A stretch of 64,000 nt of DNA from Vitis vinifera (taxonomy: Eukaryota; Streptophyta; Magnoliopsida; Vitales; Vitaceae), in the NCBI RefSeq assembly GCF_030704535.1, contig NC_081811.1, positions 5,311,001 to 5,375,000 of the forward strand. Direction: 5' to 3'. The notes beneath the pieces were generated by a model that worked only from the letters and a program-made list of their open reading frames with translations, ran no database searches and had not been told where the DNA came from. The translations under genes and the position numbers were made by a program. Position 1 is the first letter of the stretch. Each line of letters starts with the position of its first letter. Positions 35,839 through 46,100 of this stretch are shown here, one piece after another.

Positions 35839-38820
35839 GTTTGAGCAGTGTTTTTGAAATGGTTTTTAAAAATTAATTTTTGAGAACAGTTTTTGAAAAT
35901 ATTCTATGATTTTTTGTAACGTAAAAGATTGCTTGGAAACCCGAAATGTTTGTAATATATTTTTTTATGTTTTTAAATATGTTTTAAAAAATAACCATTA
36001 CGTGTAGTGATTTAATTTTAATCATTTTTTATATTTATATAATTATTTAAAAAAAATCTTAAAAAATAAGTGACCACAAGTGAAAGATGTTTTTTTGAAA
36101 ATGTTTAATTATTTTTAATATCAAACATGTTTTCCTATGCTTTTTATGATTTTTTTTTTTATATAGTAAAACTAGGCTTGCACCACTTAGCTAATAGCGC
36201 AATTTTTTTTTATATTTAAATTTAAATTTAAATTTAATTATTATTATTTTTTAAAATTAATGTTGATCTATTTTATGGTTGTCTTTGAATGTATTTTATT
36301 TTAAAACATTAATATTGATTAAATGATTATATTAATAGGTTAAATCATATTTGTTTTTTGAGAAAAGATAAGATTATATTTTATTTATTATTTTAAAAAA
36401 TAATATTTTAAATTATAAGTCAATGATATACCATCTATATTAAAATTGGAAATAAGTTTTATAATAAATTAATAAAATATTTATTTATTTTAATATTTTT
36501 AATAGAAAATTTCAATATTATATAAAATTAATTAATTATTATTTTTATTAAATTAATTAATTATGATGAATAAATTATAGTTAATTTAATTTTTTTTGTT
36601 ATTTAATAAACAAATATATTTTATTATATATTGAATTTTATAAACTAAAATAATAAATTTATTCAAATAACATTTATAACTCTTATAAAATTAAAAAATG
36701 ATGTTTTTTTTTTCATGGTTTGATATTGGTATAAAAATGGAAAAATTTATAAATATTGAAAAAAAAAAAAAAGGTCTACGAAACTGGCATTTTTCACATG
36801 TGTTCCCACTCGAACGAGACTCGTTTATTTATTTATTTATTTGGTGAAAAATATGAATTTTAGAAAATCACCATTAATTTTTGTTTTATTTTTAAAGGGA
36901 AAAAAACAAAATAAGAAAGAAAAACCCTAAATGTGACTCCGAAAGACATGTTTATGAAAAACCGAATTTGGGTTCGAGGTCAGGTTACCTATTGGGAAGG
37001 TACGGTGATAAGCCGTAACACCTTTCTAAACCGGTATACATACTATCTCTACTAAACAAATCAAAAGAATTGTGACAATTAATTAATTAATTATGGATAC
37101 AAAAAAAAATGAACAAATAAATATATACAAAAATAATGATGAAATTTAATTAGAAGAATGTACAAAATAAATGACGGAAAATTATATAAAATGATTTATT
37201 GAACAAAATAAAAAAGATATTTCAAAAGAATTAGTTTTTCAAAAATTTCAAAGGATTTTATTAAAAACAAATTTGAATTAATAATTTCAATTTATTTATT
37301 TACAAAAAAATGTCAATTTATTTTCTTCAATTTCATTTGTATTTAATTTTTAAAAATGTTATTTACACTTATTGCATCAAAAAAATTTATTACAAAATTT
37401 CAATTTGAACACAAAAATTGTTTGTACTTATTTTTACTAAAAACGAATGAATTTTTAAAATTTTATTTTTTTAAAAAATTGATTTATTTTCATTTAAGAA
37501 AAGTGACTTGTACAAATTATTAAAAAACATGATTTTATTTGCAAAAAAAATTTTAAAAGTTAATTTTTGGGACAACTTTATTCACAAAACAATTTTTGAA
37601 CAATTATTATTAAAAACAAATTTTTTGAATTTTATTAAGAAAACTTACTTTTATTAAAAAGAATAATTTTTGAACTATTATTTTATTAAAACATGTTTAT
37701 TGAATTGTTCTTTTTATTTAAACAAAATTTCTTATTTATTCGATATTCAATTCTGTATACAACAAATAAACATATAAAAATGAATATTTATGTAAACCAA
37801 TAAAAATAAAACTCAATAATAGTGAGAAATAAAACATGTACCCAAACAAGCTTACAATAAGTTCAATGTCTTTCTATGACTTTTTGGGTCTCACTTTCTT
37901 TCATGAAATTCCATACTCCATTTGTCATAAATATGTACTCAGCCAACATAATTGCATAATAGGTCCATACAAAAATAAAAATAGTCCAAATGTAAATATC
38001 CAGAGATATACAAAATCTCAAACAAATATTCAAACCCAAATTCAAATCCCAAATTAGTCCAATAAATTTCATTAATAAAAAATGGGCCAAAATTAGCAAA
38101 TTTAACCCAATATAAATATTTCACATGTCATAAGTCATAGCCCAAAATTCCATATTAATGGTTAATATATAAACATAATCAAATAAGTCTGAAATATCAA
38201 AAATCACATATTAATGGTTAATATATAATAATAATAATAATGATGATGATGATGATGGACAATGAAAAAAGAAAAGAAAGATAATGAAAAAAAATGAAAA
38301 GAAGAAAATAGGAGAAGACGGGAAGGGGGGGAAAGAAAGACAATGAAAAAAATGAATGAGAGAAAATAGGAGAAGGGAGAGAGGGATGAAGGGGCGTTGG
38401 AAATGACACCGGCTTAACGCTATCAGTAGTGGCGATGGAGACCGTCGAAGATGGAAGTGGTTGTTCGGGTGGAGATGTGGGTGTTGGGGGAAGAAGAAGA
38501 AGAAGAAGCGATGCAGAGAGGGAGAAAAATGGGGCCAAAGAAATGGGGTCGGCTGGTGTGTGGGTGTCTCTGAAAAATGGTAGTGTGGGAAGGGCCGTGG
38601 AGAACAAAAAATGGAAGAAAAAAAATGGGGGCGACCCAAAAAAACAAAAATGGGAAGGAAAAAAAACTAAAAGAAAAAGGGAAATGAGAAGAGAGAGAAG
38701 AGGAAAGAGATGAGAAGGGATGGGTGTGGGGTATGGGTGAGAGAGAGAGAGTGAGTGGGGTGGTTGGGGAAGGTATGGGGAGGAAGGAAAGAGGAGAGAG
38801 AAAAGAAAGAGAAAAAAATA
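35839..38820. other. AT-rich repeat region downstream of the NIP30-like gene
   Basis: No gene is supportable. 35839-36130 looks like a decayed MITE. 36160-37750 is dominated by A/T runs. A short higher-complexity island at about 36960-37040 contains GGTTACCTATTGGGAAGGTA, unlike its surroundings. A 22-bp unit with ATTAATGGTTAATATATAA occurs twice (about 38150 and 38209). A TAA/TGA microsatellite lies at 38226-38258, and 38260-38820 is purine-rich (GAA, GAGAG) low-complexity sequence whose long open frames are compositional artefacts. Confidence 0.55.
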
Positions 38821-38821
38821 G

Positions 38822-39262
38822 GGAAACTTGTGTTTTGATGTGGCAATTTAGGAAATATATGGTTTTCGGAACCCAACTTTATGAAATATGAAAATCAGCT
38901 TTTAATGTGGAAAATTATATATTTTTTATGCACTCTGAGCCAGCTGCATATTTTGTGCCGAAATTGCCTTTTTTTTTTCCTCCCGTATCCACCATCCACC
39001 TCTCCCTCCCTCCCTCCCTCCCCAATGAAACCTGTCGGCATTTTGCCGACATCATCATCGACCTCCCCCTCTCTCTTTTTCCCTTCCCTCTTTCTCTCTC
39101 TTTCCTTCCTTTACGACATCACCAAGAGAGAAGAAGGTGGTGGCAATGGTGGAGAACCAAGGCCAGAGGGAAGAAGGAGTGGTTGGTTGCCATTGACGGT
39201 GGCAACCAGCAACTCTCGCGGTCATTGATGGTGGCGGCGGCAGAAGCACCAGCGTAGGGAGA
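38822..39262 (+). repeat. Left arm of large inverted repeat
   Basis: Begins GGAAACTTGTGTTTTGAT and ends at AAGCACCAGCGTAGGGA. Its reverse complement is found, at high but imperfect identity, at 39680-40115. Shared blocks include GTTTTCGGAACCCAAC, CAGCTTTTAATGTG, TGCACTCTGAGCC and the CT-rich stretch with CTCTTTTTCCCTTCCC. There is no intact protein. Confidence 0.85.
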
Positions 39263-39679
39263 AAGGGGAGCTCTACTTAGAGGGAAGCACCACCGTTACA
39301 ACAAAATTCAAATTCAAAGCATCCAAAACCCAAATCCAGAAGCCAAACAAAATACCCATTAATGTAATAATTCCATACAAATTCAGCTAATATAAGGGCA
39401 AACAAAGAAAGAGAATGAAAAGGCAAGACCCACCCATCACTGAGAAATGGATTCTCTTACAGTACTAAATCAAATTCCCAACAAACAAACAAAAATTAAA
39501 GAAGAGGTATGAATCTAGAATACCTCCACAGTCAAGAAGAAGAACAATGGTGGGAGAGGAGCGAGACTTGAAGAGCTAGTCACCCTCAAAACACCCAAAA
39601 GAGCCCTTTTGAGGATAAACAACAGACCCCACCATGGATCCTCCATAATTAGGAATACCAACCCGCCCCTCCTCGATGT
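39263..39679. other. Spacer (loop) of the large inverted repeat
   Basis: About 417 bp separating the arms. Unlike the flanks it is of mixed composition, and I cannot assign it to a gene or element. It could be captured host sequence or the core of the element. Confidence 0.6.
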
Positions 39680-40115
39680 CTCTTCCTACGCTGGTGTTTC
39701 CGCCGTCACCGCCGTCAATGATCGCGAAAGTTGCTGGTTGCCGCCGTCAATGGCAACCAACCGCACCTTCTTCCCTTTGGCCCTGGTTCTCCACTATTGC
39801 CACCACTTTCTTTTCTCTTGGTAATGTCGAAAGAGAAGGAAAGAAAGAGAAAGAGGGAAGGGAAAGGGAGAGAGGGAAAGACCGGTGATGATGCTGGCAA
39901 AGTGTCGGCCGGTTTCACTGAGGAGGGAGGGAGAGCGGATGGTGGGTACGGGAGGAAAAAAAAAAGGGCAATCTCAGCACAAAATATGCAGCCGGCTCAG
40001 AGTGCATAAAAAAGATATAATTTTTCACATTAAAAGCTGATTTTCAGATTTCATAAAGTTGGGTTCCGAAAACCATATATTTTCCAAATGGCTCCATCAA
40101 AACACAAGTTTTCCA
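39680..40115 (-). repeat. Right arm of large inverted repeat
   Basis: Reverse-complement partner of 38822-39262. It ends AAAACACAAGTTTTCC, the mirror of the left arm start. The mismatches and small indels between the arms indicate an old duplication. A transcript through both arms would form a hairpin stem of about 440 bp. Confidence 0.85.
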
Positions 40116-41414
40116 AAAAAAAATATAATATAATATAATATAATATAATAAAAATAAAATAAAATAATATACAAAATAATAAAAATTAATAATTAAATGA
40201 TGAGTAAGCCAAAAAATCATATGTAATTGGGTTAAAATTTTAAGAATAACATTATACTGAAAATCAATGTAAAAATAAAATTTGGACAAATTTTGGGATC
40301 TACAAGGTCTTAATATTAGGATACCTATTATTATAATTAGAAAATAAATATGTTTTAAATTAAAAATGTTAATGTTAAATTTGATAAATATTAATTTTAC
40401 CATCATTGTTATTTGTGATGAATTTTTTATATTCTTATTTTAATTAAAAATAAAAATGATGGAGAGGATGTGATTGAGATTTTCTTTTTTTTAAAATATA
40501 TTATTTTATTCAAATAAGTGTAATTATTTTATACTATATAATTTCTTTGTTTTCCACTTTTCCAAAGTACTTTGAGAAAATTCTAATTTTAAGAAAAAAA
40601 ATTTGAATTTTATAATCATTCACCATAGTTAACAAATTAATTAAAAATGATTATCTTGAAATGGTTTTTATTTCATATAAATAAAGTAATTATTTATAAA
40701 AAAACAAATGAAGAAAAAAGTGTACATAATGAATATAAATAAAAAAATTATTGAAGGTTTTCTTATATAGGGTTTGCAATGTGCTTAGTGCCCTGTTTGG
40801 TTGCTGAGAAAATTGGAAAAAGGAAGTGAAATGAGGTATTAAAGTGTTATTTTTCTATTGTTTCTTGTGATTGTTCTTTATCCTTATCCACATTTGAAGG
40901 ATGCTTCGTACTAAATGTCTTTGCCATATTAGATCATTTCACGTGATTGCGTTGGCGGCGTGTGTGGAACGTGGCGTCCTTTGGATATTGCATGGACATG
41001 CGTTGCTCCTGCGTAGTACATGTGTATGGTGAGATAAATGACAATTCGTTAAATATTCGAACAAAATATGGATTAAAAATAGCCGCAACAAAACTTCCCT
41101 GACACATCTGATTGGACTTTATATATATATAGTACATGATGGGGGCAATTTGACTATATTGAAGGGAGAAAGTAGGAGAGGTACGTGACAAAAAGGATCA
41201 AGCCAAGCTCATGATCTGGTTGTGGTATTGTCTTGACAAACTCTTTTTCCTTTTTGGTGTTTAACCAAAAGGTCTACGAATGGCCCGTGATGACACACGA
41301 TTTTCTTGCTCTACACGCATGATCGCTGTATAAAAGGAATACTCTTCCTCACACGAAAGACCCAAGAAAAAAGCTGCAACTACCATCAAAGGATGACTTT
41401 TTAATACCCGTTAC
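40116..41414. other. AT-rich intergenic sequence
   Basis: A TATAA pentanucleotide run lies at 40124-40150, followed by AT-rich sequence. A TATAAAAGG box-like motif occurs at 41330-41338, about 90 bp before the duplicated NIP30 3' end, but no open frame follows it. Confidence 0.5.
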
Positions 41415-41592
41415 AAAAGTGAGAGGAACTTCATTGGAGACTAGTACTATTTTTTCCAGATGGAACTAATCATGATCTAAATTCAGTCTCTTAATATCTG
41501 CATCAATTTTCTGTACACCCACAAGCCCACATTTGGAAATATGAATTGGGTCTAATATAAGCACGGCAAACTATCAACAAGAGGCTTGGATT
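41415..41592 (+). pseudogene. Diverged copy of NIP30-like gene 3' end (copy B)
   Basis: Matches 35661-35838 in the same orientation with small indels: AAAGTGAG, GAGACTAGTA, GAACTAATCAT, ATCAATTTTCTGTA, CCCACAAGCCCACAT, GGAAATATGAATTGGGT and AACTATCAACAAGAGGCTT. Only the last few codons and the 3' UTR are represented, so it is a gene fragment and not a second gene. Confidence 0.8.
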
Positions 41593-43072
41593 GTCAACGT
41601 GGCCTGACACAGAGCTGATAATGACCTTACGTTACGTCTCTCTTTATCTTCAAAACTTTGGGCAAACTATTAACAAATGGCACAACGGCCAAAGCATTAG
41701 TTTTCTCATGTGTTTGATGGAGTGAGTAACTTCAAAGGATCACCTCTACAGCTCTACCCCACCTTGGAAAAGATAAAACCAAGGAATAAAAAAATCAAAG
41801 GGATACCGGATATGACGATGTGGATTGGAGCGAGGTCAGCCTGGCGGGCAGGAGGTCCACGCATTTATTAACTCTGCAAGTTTGTTATTGAATGCTCATG
41901 AGCCATGGCATTTTCCTGCCACATCACTGAATGGCTTTTGTTGTTAAGATGACCCTTGATGATTTTCAGCGTGACTTCAAAAGCAACCAAACATAGAAGT
42001 TGGGAGTAGTGGAGTTGGTGCTGGTGCTGGTCGTCATGGATGACGTCTTTGGCCCTCTGATAACGGGCTAAATGATACGATCAAGTAGTCAATTAATTAT
42101 TGGTGGTGATTCATGGAGCCAAGAGTCAAATAAGTTATTATTCCGTCTCTTTCGTCACTTAATTAAATGAAAAGAAATAAGATACTGAGACACCGTGCCT
42201 ACCAAGCTTGTGGTTGTTGTTGTGTCTAATATTTAATAATATGAAAAGGGCGTTGTTACACTACCTGTATCACTGATGGTTTTTTCCTTTTTCTTTTTAG
42301 TTATCCAAAAGTCATCCCAAGATAGATAGTTTCTAATGTACTCTTTGTTTTTCGGTTTGATTTTTTTTTATTAATATAATTAAAATGAACTAATAGATTT
42401 AATTTAATTGTATTAATTGATATTTAAATAGAAAAAATCAAATATTTTAATTTTTTTTTTTAAAAAAATTTCAACGAAAAAACAAATGCTACATGAATAT
42501 ACATTTTTATCTATCGTTTTACTTTAATTTCATTTATTTATATCTTCATATCTTCGATTTATTCTATTGTACTTTCATTCAGTGATTTAAATTTTACCAA
42601 ATATATTCAATAATTTAGACTTTTTTTTCAATAAGTATCAAACATTTTCTTTAAAAGAATACTCGTTTTGCTCTTGATGCCTTGTGTAGGCTTACACTTT
42701 TTTATTTGTTAGCTAATTTTTGTACTTAAGGAAATCGAAGATTGTGTTATTTAGGAGATAAGTCTTTTATTAAAGCTCATGACACTTGTGTTACTTGTCG
42801 AATTAGAAGATATCTTTTCAATACATTTAGAAAAAAATACATTTTAATAATTTGATAATCCTTCAAAGGTTAGAAAGGTAACGCTTTCTTTTGCTCTCCT
42901 TTCTATGTTCCTCCACCCACAAGATGAAGAATTACACATTATTGATATATTGATAATACAAATTAGAAATCGATATTTGCATGGGTGGAGTAACGTGGAC
43001 ATTGGGCAAGGGCATCACAACAAGGCTTTGAACCAAAATTGTAAAGACGGCTATAACATCTTTGAAGTGCTA
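41593..43072. other. Intergenic region before the ABCB gene 3' end
   Basis: No recognisable gene. 41593-42330 is of ordinary composition; 42360-42900 is AT-rich. The ABCB 3' UTR should occupy part of 42700-43072. Confidence 0.5.
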
Positions 43073-43110
43073 TTAAGAGGAAGCGCTCATGTGAAGTGCT
43101 ATTAAGGAGG
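43065..43110 (+). repeat. 29-bp tandem duplication across the ABCB stop codon
   Basis: On the plus strand GAAGTGCTATTAAGAGG is followed 29 bp later by GAAGTGCTATTAAGGAGG. On the coding (minus) strand the sequence for SLIALH is thus repeated immediately downstream in another frame, and the second copy supplies the TAA stop with a TAG directly after it. Confidence 0.75.
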
Positions 43111-46100
43111 CATAAAACCCATCTTTGATGTTTATCAGAGTTTCATGCTTTCCCTTCTCAACTATGACTCCATTTTTCACCACGGCTATAACATCAGCAC
43201 CCTTGATTGTGGATAACCGATGGGCTACCACCACTGTGGTCCTGTTCACCATGACTCGGTCTAATGCATCTTGTACCACCCGCTCAGACTCAGCATCTAG
43301 TGCACTGGTCGCCTCATCCAGTAGCAGTATCTTTGGGCTCTTCACCATAGCTCTTGCAATGGCTACTCTCTGCTTTTGCCCACCTGATAGTTGGATTCCT
43401 CTCTCTCCCACCATGGTGTCATACCCCTGTATTTTGCATTTTTGGGACATTGAAAATGGCAAACATGTCAGCATGTCCATCATTGGTGGTATATAGGGGT
43501 GAATATTTTGGTCGTGTTCGTATCGTGTCAATGTCTAAGCATTCTACCAAATAGTTCGAATCTATATCCGATGCAAATAATAATCATGTTAAAAATATAA
43601 ATCTAAGTACTATCTAATTATTAAATAAGTAACATGTCATGTAACCCATTTATCAATCAGATCCTTTTATTGAATAATCAAATTGAAACAAGTCTTATTA
43701 ATTCCACATGATTAATATCCTAACCAAATATATATATATGATTTAATTGACCTATTTATTTAGAAAAAAATGTAAAATAAGTTAAATATAATTTAAATAA
43801 TTTAAAAATATAATTAGATTAATCGCTATGTCAATTTGAATCAAATTTGTGTTATGCAGATCAATCCAAAAACTACCTAATTATTAAATAGGTTATGCAA
43901 GTCCACACGAATTTGACTTAAACCGGATGATATGAAAAATGTGTAGGGTTCGAATCGTGTTAGCGAATCATATGAAACATTGTCACCCCTATTAGTAGTT
44001 ATTGGAGATGATAGTGAAATGGTTTTTAAGCGTTCTAACCTGTTGTAATCCGCTAATGAACTTGTGGGCGTTTGCCAGCTCTGATGCAGCTATAACTTCT
44101 GCTTCAGTGGTATGGCCTTCCTTTCCATATGCAATGTTGGCACGGATGGTGTCATTGAACAAGACCGGTTCTTGGCTCACTAGACCCATCTGCTGCCTCA
44201 ACCACCTCAACTGGAGGCTTTGAATGTCCACACCATCCAGTGTGATATGACCTGAATCCGGATCATAAAATCTTTGCAGCAAGGCGATGACTGTTGATTT
44301 TCCACTCCCACTTTCTCCTACCAAGGCCACTGTCTGAAATATATGAGATTCACCTTGGTCAGTCATTGAAAAGAATAGGATTTAAGCTAAATTAGACCAA
44401 GGGAGTATACCTTGCCACTACGGATGGTCAAGCTGAGGTCTCTGAAAATCTGAATATCTGGTCTAGTTGGATACTTAAAGCTTATGTGCCGAAGCTCAAT
44501 CTCGCCCTTCACATTCTCTAATTTTGTACCAGACTCGTCGCTGGGGTCGATTGTGGACTTCCTGTCTATAATTGTAAAGATGGAAGCTGCAGCAGACTTG
44601 GCTTTGCTGGAATCAGGACTGAAGGAACTTGATTGAGAAATTCCAACGGTAGCCATGGTCAGAGCAAAGAAAACCTGCAAAACAGGCATATGTCTCAGAA
44701 TTCTGAAATATACATTGGTTATTATGAAAGGAACAAAAAATTCAGATGGGGATGCCAATACATACACGAAAAACATCTCCAAATGTTGTTTTTCCAGCTT
44801 CAACAAGCCGGGCTCCTGCATAGAAACAGAGTGCATAGACACAGAACAGCAGGAAGAAAGAAACTCCAAAGCCTATCCCACTGACCAGCCCTTGCCTTAT
44901 CCCTGTTCTCATAGGGCCTTCACATTTCTTTTTGTACAGATCCATCACTTTCTCTTCAGCACAGAAAGAAGCAACTGTTCTTATACTCCCAACTGCATCA
45001 TTAGCCACTTGGCTTGCTTCCTCATACATCATCTGAAACCATTTATATTTTTAAGCAGAGATTAAAGAAAGGAATCACAATTTTCCAGTAAAATAAATCC
45101 ATTTTTTCTGAATGAGTTGAGGGCATACCTTTGCATCAGCACTGAATCCCTTAAGGAACTTTATCTGGACATATCCATTAAGTCCTATCAAAGGTATCAA
45201 AGCAAGGATGATAAATGCTAACTGCCAACTTGCTGCAAAGGCAATGGCCAAACCTGCAATTGCTGATGCAGCATTCTGAACAACCTGAGCAAGCGCGTCT
45301 CCAACTAGAGCTCGAATGGTTGCAGCATCTGCAGAGAGCCTTGCACCAATTGCTCCACTTGAATGCTCAGGCTGATCGAACCAACCCACCTCCATGTGAA
45401 CCACCTTCTCAAAGCACATTGATCTGACCCTCTGTATCAACTTACAGCCAGCCACAGAGAATAAGTATGTCCTTGCTGGGAATGCTAGGAATGATACCAC
45501 ACCCAGGACTAAAAATATTAATGCCCAAAAATTTGAATCCTTCCTGAGTTGGTGTGGGGGCTCATAAAATGTTTTGATAACACTGGAAATGAGTATACCA
45601 AATATTGGGAGAATGGTGCCATTGACGATGGCAGCTACGGTTCCTAGTAACAGCACAGGGATCTCTGGCTTGTTGAGATAGGCAAGGCGGCGGATTGGAA
45701 CTTCTGGAGGCTGTTCTGATGAGCGAGGGGCTTCAGCATCTGCAATAGCATTATCAGGGAGGCCAAGTCCTGTAGGTAGGCCAAAGGAGACGGAGAATGA
45801 GTGACGACTGCTATTTCCTGGTCCTGATGATCCACGACTTATGGATCGCAAGAATGACATTCGTTGACTTGACTGTCTACCGAATTCAATGCTGCCATCT
45901 GGTCTGTCTTGGGAATCTGTAGCTTGATTCTCAGACTCTTTATTCACTTCTTGCAAACGTATAAGCTGAGAGTATGCTCCTTCAGGATCCTTGAGCAGTT
46001 CAGTGTGTGAGCCTGATAAATAGACAAAGAAGTGCCATAGATAAATTTTGGAAACTCAAGAATGAATTCAAGGAAAAGCAATGCACATTGACAACAGAAG

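Noticed and set aside
38211-39257. Several long frames rich in Phe, Ser, Pro or Lys, Arg
   Set aside because: Low-complexity purine/pyrimidine tracts and one arm of the inverted repeat; overlapping frames on both strands and no conserved motif.
41320-41410. TATAAAAGG followed by a possible leader
   Set aside because: No open reading frame or splice pattern follows; only the duplicated NIP30 3' end lies downstream.
43125-43554. Plus-strand frames of 66-123 aa
   Set aside because: Antisense to exon 12 of the ABCB gene.
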